From NCBI RefSeq assembly GCF_014201775.1, contig NZ_JACHFG010000002.1, forward strand, positions 221,454 to 285,453: 64,000 bases of DNA, read 5' to 3'. The position numbers and the translations under genes were made by a program. The notes beneath the pieces are model-generated. The model saw only the letters and a list, made by a program, of their open reading frames with translations, had not been told where the DNA came from and made no database searches. Positions 24,708 to 35,347 of this stretch are shown here, piece after piece. Each line of letters opens with the position of its first letter. The stretch's first letter is position 1. The stretch is from Borreliella yangtzensis. Its GTDB lineage: Bacteria; Spirochaetota; Spirochaetia; Borreliales; Borreliaceae.

Positions 24708-24968
24708 GTGCAGCTTATTTCTCTTAATAATATTGAAAAGCAAGAGAGTTTTATTCATTATAGAAATGTGTATTTTGCTAATGTTATTTATAAGTATAAT
24801 GACATATTAGAAACCAAAAAAGTAAAGTTTGTAATTGAGGCTACACCTTTAGGAGAAAAGCATGTCACCATTGATTTTATAGATCCTTTGAATTATCCTG
24901 TTTTAAAGTTGATGGTTGCAATTAAAAGGTGCGTAATTGATTTGGAGTTTAAAGGAAGACTTCCTTGA
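24708..24968 (+). CDS. Small conserved hypothetical protein upstream of tsaE
   Basis: This codes for 86 residues from GTG 24708, with AAGGA at 24695-24699 eight bases upstream. No signal peptide or membrane segment. Motifs seen: FIHYRNVYFANVIYKYND and VTIDFIDPLNYPVLKLMVAI; the pattern is alpha/beta and compact. I do not recognise the family. The stop overlaps the TTG start of tsaE, so it is coupled with tsaE-tsaB; a link to tRNA modification is inference from position only. Confidence 0.75.
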   Translation: MQLISLNNIEKQESFIHYRNVYFANVIYKYNDILETKKVKFVIEATPLGEKHVTIDFIDPLNYPVLKLMVAIKRCVIDLEFKGRLP

Positions 24969-25378
24969 TTTTGGAATTTAAATCAGAAAAAAAAATGATA
25001 AATTTTTCCAAATCTTTTTTTTATCCTTTTCCTATTGGTAAAATATTTGCTTTAAGCGGTGATATGGGATCTGGAAAAACTAGTTTTTTAAAGGGGCTTG
25101 CTCTTAATCTTGGAATTTCTTATTTTACAAGTCCAACTTATAACATTTTTAATGTTTATGATTTTACAGATTTTAAGTTTTATCATATTGATTTATATCG
25201 GGTGTTCTCTTTGGAAGAATTTGAACTTATTGGGGGATTGGAAATACTTATGGATCTTGATTCAATTATTGCTATTGAATGGCCACAAATTGCTTTGAGT
25301 ATTATTCCAAAAGAAAGATTATTTTCTTTAGCTTTTAAAATAGTTGGTTCAGGCAGAGTTATAGAATTTAATGATTAA
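24965..25378 (+). CDS. tsaE: tRNA threonylcarbamoyladenosine biosynthesis ATPase TsaE
   Basis: This codes for 137 residues. Walker A is GDMGSGKTSFLKGLA near residue 36, then TSPTYNIFNVY and FYHIDLYRV, then IIAIEWPQIA, all family motifs (TxGDLGAGKTT, SPTFxxxxxY, HxDxYR, EWxE). TsaE supports the TsaB/TsaD complex that makes t6A at A37 of ANN-decoding tRNAs. The start is TTG 24965, overlapping the previous stop; TTG 24971 is an alternative. It overlaps tsaB by 8 bases. Confidence 0.92.
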   Translation: MILEFKSEKKMINFSKSFFYPFPIGKIFALSGDMGSGKTSFLKGLALNLGISYFTSPTYNIFNVYDFTDFKFYHIDLYRVFSLEEFELIGGLEILMDLDSIIAIEWPQIALSIIPKERLFSLAFKIVGSGRVIEFND

Positions 25379-26024
25379 TACACTTGCATTTGAATATTCA
25401 TATAAAGCATTAATAATTTATTGTAAAATTAATAATAAAAATTTTTCATTAGTTGAATTTAAATCAAATTTTAATTTTAGTATTCCAAAAATTTTCAGTG
25501 ATTTTATTATTAAAAATAATATCGATCTTAATCAAATTAAATTAATTATAAATTCTTGTGGGCCGGGTTCTTTTACTGGTCTTAGAATTAGTTTAAGTTT
25601 TGTTAAAGGTCTTGCTTTAGGTCTTTCTATACCTTTTGTTAATATTCCTACATTGGATGTTTTTGCAAATTCGGTTAAAAAGAGTTCCAGTGTAATTGTG
25701 TTAACTTCTACTGCTGGTAAATATTTTCTTGGGCATTATAAAAATTGCGAATTAATAGAGAAAATTTTATGTTTTTCTAAAGAAAATTTATTTGAATATC
25801 TAAGTCAGATTGATCCAAATTCAGTGCTTATTGGGAACAATCTTGAGAATGTTTACAAAGAATTCAATTCTAAATTTAAAATCATTGAAAATTTAAGTTC
25901 GTTTGGAAAAATTTTAACAGAACTCGGCATATCTAAATACTTGAAAAATCGCAAAAGTGATGATATTTTATCGGGACCTCTTTATATAAGACAAAGTGAT
26001 GCAGAGGTTAATTTTCATTCTTAA
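25371..26024 (+). CDS. tsaB: tRNA threonylcarbamoyladenosine biosynthesis protein TsaB
   Basis: This codes for 217 residues. The family core [22 protein letters not shown] ([11 protein letters not shown]) is at about 62-85 and starts the ASKHA-like fold; NIPTLDVFA follows. The N-terminus [12 protein letters not shown] holds the usual LAIDTS region in diverged form. TsaB pairs with TsaD for t6A synthesis. The last 17 bases overlap the convergent csrA. Confidence 0.9.
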   Translation: MINTLAFEYSYKALIIYCKINNKNFSLVEFKSNFNFSIPKIFSDFIIKNNIDLNQIKLIINSCGPGSFTGLRISLSFVKGLALGLSIPFVNIPTLDVFANSVKKSSSVIVLTSTAGKYFLGHYKNCELIEKILCFSKENLFEYLSQIDPNSVLIGNNLENVYKEFNSKFKIIENLSSFGKILTELGISKYLKNRKSDDILSGPLYIRQSDAEVNFHS

Positions 26025-26253
26025 AATAATGATTGAATAGACTTTTAATTTTACCTATATTGTGTTTGTCTTTTAGTATTGATTTTTTATTTTCTTCTAT
26101 AATAAATTCATAAATTTCAGATCTAAATATTTTAATGTTTTCAGGAGCTTTAATTGCTATTTTAACAGTATCCTTTTTTATCTCTAATATTAAAACTTCA
26201 ATATTAGAGTTTATTTTAATACTTTCATTTACTTTTCTTGACAATACTAGCAT
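26008..26253 (-). CDS. csrA: Carbon storage regulator CsrA (RsmA)
   Basis: This codes for 81 residues. [14 protein letters not shown] is the CsrA start, and [20 protein letters not shown] is the RNA-binding strand and loop. CsrA binds GGA-containing mRNA leaders, and in Borrelia it limits flagellin synthesis. The tail past residue about 60 ([21 protein letters not shown]) is longer and more basic than in the usual 60-65 residue CsrA. Two bases separate it from fliW, whose product binds CsrA and blocks it. Confidence 0.95.
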   Translation of the reverse strand: MLVLSRKVNESIKINSNIEVLILEIKKDTVKIAIKAPENIKIFRSEIYEFIIEENKKSILKDKHNIGKIKSLFNHYFKNEN

Positions 26254-26255
26254 TT

Positions 26256-26648
26256 TTATTCCTTGAAAACTTTATGATGTAGTGAGTATTTTTCATCTGT
26301 GCATATAGCTTGTTTTCCAAGTAATTTTTTTTTGTTTAATATGATTGGCGCCTTCAGGTTGGCTGTTATATCTTTATAATCATTAACATGCATATTGATT
26401 ATACATAGTATAACTTTTTCGTCATCTGTTTTTGCCTTAATGTCCAGCCAATCTTTTTCTTGAATATTTGGTAAGTACTCGCTTAAAAAATTAAAAGGAG
26501 ATGTCACTAAAAAACTTACATCTTTATTGATGGATTGCATAATGGAAAAAGGTTTATATTTAGAGTCTTTTATTATAAATTTTTTAATATTTTCGAATCC
26601 AAGTATCCCTTCGAGAAAATCAAATCCTATGCTTTTTTCATGTATCAT
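26256..26648 (-). CDS. fliW: Flagellar assembly factor FliW
   Basis: This codes for 130 residues. [17 protein letters not shown] and FSIMQSIN near the start, [14 protein letters not shown] near 48 and [13 protein letters not shown] near the end are FliW family features. FliW binds flagellin and CsrA in a partner-switch that couples flagellin level to translation. It lies one base after flgL and two before csrA, the usual flgL-fliW-csrA order. Confidence 0.94.
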   Translation of the reverse strand: MIHEKSIGFDFLEGILGFENIKKFIIKDSKYKPFSIMQSINKDVSFLVTSPFNFLSEYLPNIQEKDWLDIKAKTDDEKVILCIINMHVNDYKDITANLKAPIILNKKKLLGKQAICTDEKYSLHHKVFKE

Positions 26649-26649
26649 T

Positions 26650-27924
26650 TTATTTAATGAAATCTAATAAAGTTGTTTGCATTATTTTAGCAGAGATTCC
26701 TAAAGATACCTGATAAGCTAAGCTTGCCATATTTAAATTAGTTATTGCTTTTGTAACATCAAGATCGGTATATTGAACCATATCTTCTTTCATGTCTGCA
26801 GCCTCTTTGCTTATTCTTTCATAGCTTCTATCAAGTCGATTTTCTTTTGCTCCAAGATCTGCAACTGATATAAGTAATCTTTTCAAGCTTTCATCAATTT
26901 CTGCCAAGCTCCTACTTCCAACGAGCTCTTCTTTATTATTGTAAAGTGTATCTCTAAGCTCAATAAGTGCATCGAAAATAGATCTACTTCTAACTTCTGT
27001 ACTGCTAGAAAGGTTGTAAGGGGGTAATTTGGTATCATTGTTTTTAGTCAGTATTCCAAGTGTTTGCAAAACATTTGAGTCTTTTTCTTCTGTTATCCAA
27101 ATTTGGTGTGGTGTTGTAGTTTTAATGGACAATGAGTTTAAAATGGGATCAATGCTTGCTTCAACAGGAGCTGAAGATTCATTTATTTTTGCAACAATGT
27201 CAAGGGCAGTATCTCCTGTTGTTAGGCCTATTTCAATATTGTCAATATAAATTTTTGTATTTTCTTTTACAGTAAACCCATTAGTGTTTATTGATGAAAT
27301 AATAGTTTGGTTTTGCGAGAAAAAAATTTCATTTCCAGGATAATTATTTGAAACATGCACTTCATTGTATACTTCTGTTTTTTTTTCAGCTTGGTTACCG
27401 CTGTATTCTACTTTGATTATTTGAGGACCCTCACCATCTTTGCTTATTTTACTTATTTTGTTTTCTCTGGTTACTTTAAACGCCTCGTTATCAATTTTGG
27501 TTCCCGAAAATATACTGTATCCATCAGGCCCTTTAGCGTTTGCTATTGCGACAGCATCTTCAAGTAAAGCATTTACTTCTTTTGATATCATTTTTTTGTC
27601 GTCTGCTTCGTAAGTTCCGCTTGCCCCTTGAATGGCAATTTCTTTAGCTCGTGTCAAAATATTTGTAAGAGACTGTAAGTATCCTTCTGTATATCGTAGG
27701 GTGCTTTTAGAAGTACCAATATTTTTTATGTATACATTCAGCTTAAATATGTCGTTATCTAGTCTTATTGCATGAGTAACTCCTGTTGGATCGTTTCTTA
27801 GTTTTACAATCCTTTTGCCGCCTTTGTATAAATTTTCTAAAAGTTTTGTAATTTTAGACTCTTGCTCTGCTGCAGAGGTTTTTAAATTTTCATATGTTAA
27901 TGGATGACTTACTCTATTTATCAT
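26650..27924 (-). CDS. flgL: Flagellar hook-filament junction protein FlgL (HAP3)
   Basis: This codes for 424 residues, longer than enterobacterial FlgL (about 317). The N-terminus [20 protein letters not shown] and the C-terminal [25 protein letters not shown] are the paired flagellin-type coiled-coil ends; the middle is an inserted domain. [13 protein letters not shown] is the usual FlgL (F-S-G) motif. It joins hook and filament, here in the periplasm because Borrelia flagella are internal. It follows flgK after two bases. Confidence 0.94.
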   Translation of the reverse strand: MINRVSHPLTYENLKTSAAEQESKITKLLENLYKGGKRIVKLRNDPTGVTHAIRLDNDIFKLNVYIKNIGTSKSTLRYTEGYLQSLTNILTRAKEIAIQGASGTYEADDKKMISKEVNALLEDAVAIANAKGPDGYSIFSGTKIDNEAFKVTRENKISKISKDGEGPQIIKVEYSGNQAEKKTEVYNEVHVSNNYPGNEIFFSQNQTIISSINTNGFTVKENTKIYIDNIEIGLTTGDTALDIVAKINESSAPVEASIDPILNSLSIKTTTPHQIWITEEKDSNVLQTLGILTKNNDTKLPPYNLSSSTEVRSRSIFDALIELRDTLYNNKEELVGSRSLAEIDESLKRLLISVADLGAKENRLDRSYERISKEAADMKEDMVQYTDLDVTKAITNLNMASLAYQVSLGISAKIMQTTLLDFIK

Positions 27925-27926
27925 GC

Positions 27927-29810
27927 TTATACTCCCATTTTATTTATTACTGTGTCTATTAGTTCAGCAGAAACAGTGATAAATTTACTTGCTGCAATAA
28001 AGGCTTGTTGAAATTCGATCATGTTTGCAAGTTCTTCATCTTTATTTACTCCAGAAATAGACATTCTTAGATCTGTTAAATCTTTTAATATTTGAGATTG
28101 ACTTTCTTTTGTGATTTCCGATATTTGTCCTTTTATTGCGATATTTGATGCTGTATTTGCAAAGTAATCATTTAATGTTAAATTTTTTCCAATCATAATT
28201 TGAGAATTTCCAAAAGAGGAGATTCTCAGTGCTGCTTGGTTATTCCCGATAGATATTTCATTTGTTGGATTTTGTATTCCTGCTGCTATTTTTGAAGGGT
28301 CTAAGTCTATTGTGTCTGCAACTTTTATCCATGCTGCAGGATTTTTTAAGGGTGAGATTGAATAAGTGGACTTGGGTGTTAATTTTTCTATTGTGTCAAT
28401 ATTTTTGTAATTATAAGCCCCTTCAGGTCCAGATGCATTTAATATTCCTGTATATTTTGTTAGAAATAAACCGGAATCTTCTATATGCTTGATTTTAAAT
28501 GTTATATTCTCATTTTCTTGTTCTTTAACTGCTTTTATTTCAAGCTTGCCTTCTGAGTTAATTCTTGCTGTAACTTGTGCATTGGAATTGTTTATCCTGT
28601 TTATTACATCTTGAACTGTATCTGGAGCATTGTAAGGTATTTCTATTATATCATTGCTATTTGTAGCCTCAAATTTAAGAGTTCCGTAAAATCCCAATTT
28701 TTCTTCTGGGAATATTTCGTTTGTGCTATTGATTTTGAAAATATGAACGGAATCAAATTGACCATTTCCATTAGTATCGTATCGGCCACCAGCATCAGTT
28801 AGTTTTAGTTCTTGAGAAAAAAAGTTTCTTCCATTTTTTTTGTCCATCCCATGTCCTGCTTCATGTATTTCGTTAACAAGTTCTACAATGTTGGCAGCTA
28901 TATTATTTAATTCATCGATTTCATTTTTAATCTCTTCATCTCTTATGTTAAGTAAAGAGCCCAGCTTTCCCGTTTTAAGGTTAACTTTGTCATTGTTTGA
29001 CCACAAAATGTTCCACTTGGTTCTGGTAGGTCCGTTTGTAGCTTCTAGTTTAAATTCATTAGCAATTGAACCTTGTACAAGGTGTCTTCCTTCTGAGTGA
29101 ATTAAAAATTCATTAGGATCTTGTTTGTTTTCAATTGATACCCCTATTAAGTTTCCTAATTTTTCAACCATTAAATCTCTTGCATCCATTAAATCATTTG
29201 GATTGTCTTTCATTGCTTGAGATTTTGCAATTTGTTTATTAAGATTTGCAATGTTTCTAATGTAATTATTTGCTTCATCTATTGTAATTTTTATTTCATC
29301 ATTTGCCATTATGTAAATTCTTTCAAGAGAATGGAATCTGCTTCTTATTCCTTCGCAAAAAGATTTACCTCTTTCTAGAATTATCTTTCTTTCTGCTAAA
29401 CCTTGTGGTTGATTTGCCAGATCGTGCCAACTTTCCCAAAAATCATTTAATCTTTTTCTTATTGATTGGTCTTCAGGTTCGTTATAAACATCTTCTAGCA
29501 TTGATATAAACTTGTCTTGTGAGGTCCAATATCCTAGTCGGTGCGATTCTTCAATGATCCTTGTGTTAAGTAGTTCATCCTTTACTCTGTCTATGGATTG
29601 AACTATGATTCCCTGGCCCAATTGCCCTTGCTTTTTAGCTCTGTTTAATTGTGGAGCATAAAGAGGGGTTGTGGTTTTCATTGTTACTCTTTGCCTTGAA
29701 TATCCAGGCTTTGTAGCATTGGATAAGTTGTGACCAACTGTATTCATGGCATCTTTATGTGCAAATAAACTTCTTTTTCCAATTTCTATTCCTGAGAATG
29801 TTGAATCCAC
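27927..29810 (-). CDS. flgK: Flagellar hook-associated protein FlgK (HAP1)
   Basis: This codes for 627 residues. The N-terminus [20 protein letters not shown] and [16 protein letters not shown] is the rod/hook family signature (NxANxxTxGYSRQ). The C-terminus has [25 protein letters not shown], the FlgK end (SGVNxDEExxxLxxxQxAY). It sits between hook and FlgL in the flagellum. It is second in the flgN-flgK-flgL-fliW-csrA unit, 11 bases after flgN. Confidence 0.95.
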   Translation of the reverse strand: MDSTFSGIEIGKRSLFAHKDAMNTVGHNLSNATKPGYSRQRVTMKTTTPLYAPQLNRAKKQGQLGQGIIVQSIDRVKDELLNTRIIEESHRLGYWTSQDKFISMLEDVYNEPEDQSIRKRLNDFWESWHDLANQPQGLAERKIILERGKSFCEGIRSRFHSLERIYIMANDEIKITIDEANNYIRNIANLNKQIAKSQAMKDNPNDLMDARDLMVEKLGNLIGVSIENKQDPNEFLIHSEGRHLVQGSIANEFKLEATNGPTRTKWNILWSNNDKVNLKTGKLGSLLNIRDEEIKNEIDELNNIAANIVELVNEIHEAGHGMDKKNGRNFFSQELKLTDAGGRYDTNGNGQFDSVHIFKINSTNEIFPEEKLGFYGTLKFEATNSNDIIEIPYNAPDTVQDVINRINNSNAQVTARINSEGKLEIKAVKEQENENITFKIKHIEDSGLFLTKYTGILNASGPEGAYNYKNIDTIEKLTPKSTYSISPLKNPAAWIKVADTIDLDPSKIAAGIQNPTNEISIGNNQAALRISSFGNSQIMIGKNLTLNDYFANTASNIAIKGQISEITKESQSQILKDLTDLRMSISGVNKDEELANMIEFQQAFIAASKFITVSAELIDTVINKMGV

Positions 29811-29821
29811 TCTAAACTCCT

Positions 29822-30316
29822 TTAAAGTTTTTTATTTATTAAAACGGAAGCTTCGTTTGAGCGTCCAATTTTTGGCCCGTAAGGGTTTTTATAAGTTACA
29901 TTTTCTACGCTTTCTTGGATATCTTGAAATATTATTGATAGCATATCAAGGGATGTGTTTACATAGTTTTGTATTATGCAGTTTAAATTTTTGATATTAA
30001 GTATTCCAATTTTCAATTTATGTAGATAATCGTATATTTCTTTTTTGCAAACTGTAGTCAATTTTTCTATAGCTTCGTAAGTTGACTTAAAGTTTTCATT
30101 TTTGGTAAATTTTTTCCAAATTTCGTCTCTTTTGCTTTCAATTTCTTTAAAACTTTCAAGTGATATTTTTGTTTTATTTACAATCTCTTCAAGCTTCATT
30201 TCATTTTTATTGTCGATATTTTCTTTTATTTTTAAGTATGACCTATATATTTCTTCTACCAAGAGAAGTTCTTTTTTTAAAATTTCTTTTAATTCAACTT
30301 CAAGTTTTGCTTTCAT
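29822..30316 (-). CDS. flgN: FlgN-like flagellar chaperone
   Basis: This codes for 164 residues, almost wholly coiled coil: [20 protein letters not shown] at the start and [16 protein letters not shown] in the middle. The C-terminus has [20 protein letters not shown], close to the FlgN end motif (YxxxG), and the length fits (about 140-170). FlgN holds FlgK and FlgL in the cytoplasm for export. Position directly before flgK supports the call; primary identity to FlgN is expected to be low. Confidence 0.82.
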   Translation of the reverse strand: MKAKLEVELKEILKKELLLVEEIYRSYLKIKENIDNKNEMKLEEIVNKTKISLESFKEIESKRDEIWKKFTKNENFKSTYEAIEKLTTVCKKEIYDYLHKLKIGILNIKNLNCIIQNYVNTSLDMLSIIFQDIQESVENVTYKNPYGPKIGRSNEASVLINKKL

Positions 30317-30329
30317 TTTGATAAAATTA

Positions 30330-30358
30330 ATTATAAGTCATTGTAAATATATTTACAA
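30330..30358 (-). promoter_or_regulatory. Sigma-70 promoter of the flgN-flgK-flgL-fliW-csrA operon
   Basis: On the minus strand TTGTAA (30353-30358) and a perfect TATAAT (30330-30335) are exactly 17 bases apart. The start would be about 8 bases before ATG 30316. Flagellar genes of Borrelia are known to use sigma-70 because sigma-28 is missing. An 18-bp palindrome covers its -35 and most of the spacer. Confidence 0.65.
30341..30358. other. Perfect 18-bp palindrome in the flgN/mnmE divergent region
   Basis: TTGTAAATATATTTACAA equals its own reverse complement over all 18 bases. It includes the -35 of the flgN promoter and lies 22 bases upstream of the mnmE extended -10. Confidence 0.7.
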
Positions 30359-30379
30359 ATCAACTTTGTTTTTTTATTG

Positions 30380-30388
30380 TGTTATAAT
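30380..30388 (+). promoter_or_regulatory. Extended -10 promoter of mnmE
   Basis: TGTTATAAT: perfect TATAAT with the TGn extension. No convincing -35. The start would lie about 4 bases before the ATG at 30399, so the transcript may be nearly leaderless, in keeping with the cramped AAGG one base before the ATG. Confidence 0.5.
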
Positions 30389-30398
30389 ACATTAAGGT

Positions 30399-31793
30399 AT
30401 GAGTAAGCTTTTTGAGAGAGATGATGATATTGTAGCTCTTGCAACTCCTTTTTTAAGTAGCGCTTTATGTGTGATTCGTAGTAGCGGTGCTTCTTCTATT
30501 TCTAAATTTTCTAAAATTTTTTCAAATCATTCAGCTCTTAGTTCGGCCTCCGGGAATACAATTCATTATGGTTATATATTAGATCGTGAGAATAATTGCA
30601 AGGTAGATGAAGTTGTTGTGTGTTTGTATCGAGCACCAAAGAGCTTTACAGGGCAAGATGCTGTTGAAGTTATGGCCCATGGTTCTGTGATTGGGATTAA
30701 AAAGATTATAGATTTGTTTTTAAAAAGTGGGTTTAGGATGGCTGAGCCTGGTGAATTTACTTTACGTGCATTTCTTGCTAAAAAAATTGATCTTACAAAG
30801 GCAGAAGCAATTAATGAGATTATTTTTGCCAAAACCAATAAAACTTATTCTCTGGCAGTTAATAAGCTTTCTGGAGCTTTGTTTGTTAAAATAGATACAA
30901 TAAAAAAAAATATTTTAAATTTTCTCTCAGCTGTCAGTGTTTACCTTGATTATGAGGTTGATGACTATGAGATTAACATTCCTTTTGATTTGATTTTGAA
31001 TAGTAAAGCTGAGCTTATAAAGTTAATTAATTCTTATAAAATTTATGAAAAAATTGATAATGGTGTTACTTTGGTTTTAGCAGGTTCTGTTAATGCTGGA
31101 AAATCTTCGTTATTTAATTTATTTCTCAAAAAAGATAGATCAATTGTCTCTTCATATCCTGGTACTACAAGAGATTATATTGAAGCAAATTTTGAACTTG
31201 ATGGTATTTTATTTAATCTTTTTGATACAGCGGGACTTAGAGATGCTGACAATTTTGTTGAGAGATTGGGAATTGATAAAAGTAATTCTTTAATAAAAGA
31301 AGCATCTTTAGTAATTTATGTTATCGATGTTAATTCAAATTTAACAAGAGACGATATTTCATTTATTGATTTAAATAAAGCTAATAATAAAATATTATTC
31401 GTTTTAAATAAAATAGATTTAAAAATAAATAAATCTACTGAGGAGTTTGTTCGCTCGAGTATCTTAAATTCTTCAAATTTGATAATGATTAGTACTAAAA
31501 ATTTAGAAGGAATAGATATTCTTTATGACAAAATAAAGGCGTTAATCTCTTATGAGAGATTAGAGATAGGTCTTGATGATATAATAATATCATCAGGACG
31601 CCAGATTCAAATTTTAGAAAAGGCTTATTCCTTGATTTTAGACTTGTTGGGTAAAATTGATCGCCAAGTAAGTTATGATATGTTAGCGTTTGACGCTTAT
31701 GAGATTATTAACTGTTTAGGGGAAATAACAGGAGAAGTTAGTAGTGAAGATGTCCTTAGCAATATGTTTAAGAATTTTTGTTTGGGGAAATAA
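30399..31793 (+). CDS. mnmE: tRNA uridine-5-carboxymethylaminomethyl GTPase MnmE (TrmE)
   Basis: This codes for 464 residues. The N-terminal THF-binding domain starts [22 protein letters not shown]. The G domain has [13 protein letters not shown] (about 228), [18 protein letters not shown] and NKIDL. The last residues CLGK match the conserved C-(I/L)-GK end whose Cys is needed for activity. With MnmG it makes cmnm5U34 in tRNAs for two-codon boxes. mnmG begins 2 bases after the stop, so they form an operon. Confidence 0.96.
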   Translation: MSKLFERDDDIVALATPFLSSALCVIRSSGASSISKFSKIFSNHSALSSASGNTIHYGYILDRENNCKVDEVVVCLYRAPKSFTGQDAVEVMAHGSVIGIKKIIDLFLKSGFRMAEPGEFTLRAFLAKKIDLTKAEAINEIIFAKTNKTYSLAVNKLSGALFVKIDTIKKNILNFLSAVSVYLDYEVDDYEINIPFDLILNSKAELIKLINSYKIYEKIDNGVTLVLAGSVNAGKSSLFNLFLKKDRSIVSSYPGTTRDYIEANFELDGILFNLFDTAGLRDADNFVERLGIDKSNSLIKEASLVIYVIDVNSNLTRDDISFIDLNKANNKILFVLNKIDLKINKSTEEFVRSSILNSSNLIMISTKNLEGIDILYDKIKALISYERLEIGLDDIIISSGRQIQILEKAYSLILDLLGKIDRQVSYDMLAFDAYEIINCLGEITGEVSSEDVLSNMFKNFCLGK

Positions 31794-31795
31794 AT

Positions 31796-33661
31796 ATGGA
31801 TTTTGAAGCAATTGTTGTTGGAGGAGGACATGCTGGGATTGAAGCTGCTCTTGCTCTTGCAAGGTTAAATTTTAAAACCTTAATGATTACTCAAAATTTA
31901 GATACAATTGGTAAGCTTTCTTGCAATCCTGCTATTGGGGGACTTGCTAAGGGTAATATGGTTAGAGAAATTGATGCTCTTGGCGGTGAAATGGGTCGTA
32001 TTATTGACTTTAGTATGATTCAATTTAGAGTTTTAAACAAAAGTCGTGGTCCTGCAGTTCAAGCTCCACGTGCTCAAGCTGATAAATTAATGTACCAAAC
32101 CAAGGCCAAAGAAACTTTGGAGCGTCAAGACAATCTTGATCTTTTTCAAGATACGGTTGTTGATTTTCTTCTTAATTCCATGAGAAATGAAATTAAAGGT
32201 GTTGTTACAGAGAGAGGCAATAAGTTTAGAGCAAGCGTTGTGGTGCTTACAACAGGTACATTCCTTCGAGGTAAAATATTTATTGGTGAGTATAGAGCTA
32301 ATATGGGTAGGCTTGCTGAATTTTCTGCTTATGGACTTGATAAAACTTTGCTTGATCTTGGATTTGAAATGGGTAGGCTTAAAACTGGTACTCCAGCAAG
32401 AATTCATAAAAAAAGTGTGGACTTTTCAAAGACTGAGGTTCAATTTGGAGATTCAGATATTATTCCCTTCTCTTTTTCAAATGACAAGTTAGATAAATCT
32501 CAACTTTCATGTTATGTGACCTATACGAATAAAAGAACTCACGAAATAATTAGTGAGAATATGCACTTGTCACCTCTTTATTCTGGTGAGATTGTGGGTA
32601 ATGGCCCAAGATATTGTCCTTCTATTGAGGATAAGATAGTAAAGTTTAAAGATAAAGATAGGCATCAAATTTTTATTGAACCTGAAGGATTTAATACGGA
32701 AGAAATGTATCTTAATGGTCTTAGCTCATCTTTGCCTGAAAATATTCAGCAAAAATTGATTAACAGTATTGAAGGACTTGAGAATGCTGTTATTACAAGG
32801 CCTGGTTATGCTGTTGAGTATGATTATATAAACCCAATTGAACTTTATCCAAATCTTGAGAGCAAAAGAGTTAAAGGGCTTTTTATAGCAGGTCAGACCA
32901 ATGGCTCTTCGGGATATGAAGAAGCAGCAGCTCAAGGGCTAATGGCTGGAATTAATGCTGCTCTTAGACTTCAAAATAAAAAGCCAATGATTTTAACAAG
33001 AACTAGTTCTTACATTGGAGTTCTTATTGACGATCTTGTTACCAAAGGAACTAAAGAGCCTTATAGAATGTTTACTTCTAGGGCTGAGCACAGACTTAAT
33101 TTAAGGCACGATACTAGTGATAAGCGTTTGATTAAGATTGGATATGATCTTGGACTTGTTGATGAGGAGAGATATTCAAGATATATTTTAAAGAAAAGGA
33201 GAGTTGAAGAGATAAAGGAGCTTTTAAAGCAAAGGCGTCTTAGTTTAAAAGATGTTTTCAATGAACAATTAAAAAAACATGTTAGTAAAGATTTTTATCA
33301 TATTTTAAAAGATCCTTCTGTTAGTTTAGATAATTTGATAAAGATTGATCCAAGTTTAAGCGATTCAAAAGTAGTTTTAGAGCAAGTTGAATTAGATGTT
33401 AAATATGAAGGTTATATTAATAGACAAAAAGATTTGATCAAAAAGCTTCATAATTTAGAACTTGTTAAGCTTCCATTTGATTTTAATTATGAAATCATTG
33501 AAGGTCTTTCAAAAGAAGCTAGAGAGAAATTTTCTAAAGTGCAACCAGCTACTCTTGCTCAAGCAAGTCGAATTCCTGGGATAAGAAATACGGATATTAC
33601 TGTTTTGTTTATATACTTTTCAAATCCTAAAAATAAGGTAGTTTTAAATTTTTCTGTATGA
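31796..33661 (+). CDS. mnmG: tRNA uridine-5-carboxymethylaminomethyl synthase MnmG (GidA)
   Basis: This codes for 621 residues from ATG 31796, chosen because GGGGA at 31784-31788 is 7 bases upstream and the N-terminus [19 protein letters not shown] is the FAD-binding start. Further motifs are [61 protein letters not shown] and [10 protein letters not shown]. The C-terminal helical part binds MnmE. The stop overlaps rsmG by 4 bases. Confidence 0.97.
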   Translation: MDFEAIVVGGGHAGIEAALALARLNFKTLMITQNLDTIGKLSCNPAIGGLAKGNMVREIDALGGEMGRIIDFSMIQFRVLNKSRGPAVQAPRAQADKLMYQTKAKETLERQDNLDLFQDTVVDFLLNSMRNEIKGVVTERGNKFRASVVVLTTGTFLRGKIFIGEYRANMGRLAEFSAYGLDKTLLDLGFEMGRLKTGTPARIHKKSVDFSKTEVQFGDSDIIPFSFSNDKLDKSQLSCYVTYTNKRTHEIISENMHLSPLYSGEIVGNGPRYCPSIEDKIVKFKDKDRHQIFIEPEGFNTEEMYLNGLSSSLPENIQQKLINSIEGLENAVITRPGYAVEYDYINPIELYPNLESKRVKGLFIAGQTNGSSGYEEAAAQGLMAGINAALRLQNKKPMILTRTSSYIGVLIDDLVTKGTKEPYRMFTSRAEHRLNLRHDTSDKRLIKIGYDLGLVDEERYSRYILKKRRVEEIKELLKQRRLSLKDVFNEQLKKHVSKDFYHILKDPSVSLDNLIKIDPSLSDSKVVLEQVELDVKYEGYINRQKDLIKKLHNLELVKLPFDFNYEIIEGLSKEAREKFSKVQPATLAQASRIPGIRNTDITVLFIYFSNPKNKVVLNFSV

Positions 33662-34284
33662 TAAGTGATATTGAATTTGCTTTGTCGGATTGTAATTTTC
33701 AGTTTGCTTACAAAGATCTTCAAAAGATAAATTTATATATAAAAAGAATTTTACTTTTAAATACTAGATTTAATTTAATTTCAAATAGCAATAGTAATTT
33801 CAATGCTATTCTTAATCTACATGTTATGGATTCTCTTTTAGGATTGTCTACTATTAAAGAGATTAATCCTTCTGAAGTTCTTGATGTTGGAAGTGGCGCT
33901 GGATTTCCAGGTATTGTTTTGGCTATTTTTGACACTTCTAGAAAATATTATCTTTTAGAAAGAAGTAAAAAAAAATCTACTTTTTTGAAAATGATAAAAT
34001 TAGAACTTGATTTAGAAAATGTAAAAATTTTAGAATATGAGGTTGAAAGAGAAAAAAAGAAGCATGAATTTATTACAATTCGGGCTTTTAGAAGTATGAA
34101 TGAATATGCTTTAGTTTTAAAAAATATTTTAAAGGATGAAGGCTTAATTATGGCATATAAAGGTAAATTTGATAAAATTAACCTTGAAGTTGGTCAAATT
34201 AAAGATTTGTTTAGCAAAATAGAAGTAAAGTCTTTAAATTCAAAATTAAGCGTAGACAGAAATTTGGTTTTGCTTTACAAATAA
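33658..34284 (+). CDS. rsmG: 16S rRNA (guanine527-N7)-methyltransferase RsmG (GidB)
   Basis: This codes for 208 residues. [10 protein letters not shown] and HVMDSLLGL, then the SAM motif [31 protein letters not shown], and [12 protein letters not shown] are the RsmG order. It methylates G527 of 16S rRNA. It overlaps the end of mnmG (ATGA) and ends the mnmE-mnmG-rsmG unit. Confidence 0.95.
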   Translation: MISDIEFALSDCNFQFAYKDLQKINLYIKRILLLNTRFNLISNSNSNFNAILNLHVMDSLLGLSTIKEINPSEVLDVGSGAGFPGIVLAIFDTSRKYYLLERSKKKSTFLKMIKLELDLENVKILEYEVEREKKKHEFITIRAFRSMNEYALVLKNILKDEGLIMAYKGKFDKINLEVGQIKDLFSKIEVKSLNSKLSVDRNLVLLYK

Positions 34285-34340
34285 TATTAGTACCTTTTAG
34301 GTTTAATTTATATTTTAGAGTGATTTTGGCTAGGAGTATT

Positions 34341-35333
34341 ATGAAGAGTAGTTTTCAGATAGATTCAGAAGTGGAGAATGCATTGCATTTGATAAATAAA
34401 TTTAGAAGAGAGGTTTCAAGCAGGATTCTTGGTCAAAAAGAGATGATAGATGCTATTTTAATGGGGCTTTTAACAGAGGGTCATGTTTTACTTGAAGGGG
34501 TTCCAGGTCTTGCCAAGACTCTTGCAATTCAAACCGTATCTGATGTTCTTGATCTTGAGTTTAAACGCATACAGTTTACTCCAGATCTTTTACCTTCTGA
34601 TCTTACGGGTAATATGGTTTATAAAAGTGCTACAGGAACTTTTAAGGTTAGAAAAGGGCCAGTATTTTCAAATGTTATTTTAGCAGACGAAATCAATAGA
34701 GCTCCTGCAAAAGTTCAGTCCGCTCTTCTTGAGGCTATGGGAGAAAGACAGGTAACTCTTGGAGACGAAACCCATAGGCTTCCAGATCCATTTTTTGTTC
34801 TTGCTACTCAAAATCCAATAGAGCAAGAGGGGACTTATAATTTGCCAGAATCTCAACTTGATAGATTTTTATTAAAAGTTAATGTTCATTATCCATCAGT
34901 GCAGGATGAAGTAAGACTTTTGAAAATATTTTCTGTAGACGGGCGTCTTGAAAATATTAAAGTTGCAAAGGTTATGAATGCATATTCGTTGGCTGATATT
35001 AAAAGAACGGTTGGTAGAGTAAAAGTTGATGACAAAATAATGCTTTATATTGTTACTTTAATCTCTGCATCTCGCGAAAGAGATAAGAAAACTTATCCGT
35101 TTGCTAAATATATTGAATTTGGTGCATCTCCTAGGGCTTCTCTTAGTTTATTAAAGTGTGCTCGTGTTAATGCTCTTTATGAGGGGCGAATATTTGTTTT
35201 ACCAGAAGATGTCAAAGCTGTAGCTTACAGTGTGCTAAGGCACAGAATTACACCCTCTTATGAGGCAGAGGTAGAGGAAATGAATATTGATGATATTATT
35301 AGAATGCTTCTTTCTGCTGTGGCGCTTCCTTAG
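34341..35333 (+). CDS. moxR: MoxR-family AAA+ ATPase
   Basis: This codes for 330 residues from ATG 34341, with AGGAG at 34332-34336 four bases before. Walker A is LLEGVPGLAKTLAI (about 58), Walker B is VILADEINRAPAKVQSALLE, with ATQNPIEQEGTYNLPE and FGASPRASLSLL as further MoxR motifs. MoxR ATPases act as chaperones for VWA-domain partners, and here the next genes code for a DUF58 protein and two VWA membrane proteins. It leads the Bat-type operon. Confidence 0.94.
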   Translation: MKSSFQIDSEVENALHLINKFRREVSSRILGQKEMIDAILMGLLTEGHVLLEGVPGLAKTLAIQTVSDVLDLEFKRIQFTPDLLPSDLTGNMVYKSATGTFKVRKGPVFSNVILADEINRAPAKVQSALLEAMGERQVTLGDETHRLPDPFFVLATQNPIEQEGTYNLPESQLDRFLLKVNVHYPSVQDEVRLLKIFSVDGRLENIKVAKVMNAYSLADIKRTVGRVKVDDKIMLYIVTLISASRERDKKTYPFAKYIEFGASPRASLSLLKCARVNALYEGRIFVLPEDVKAVAYSVLRHRITPSYEAEVEEMNIDDIIRMLLSAVALP

Positions 35334-35347
35334 GAAATAATTTTTAA

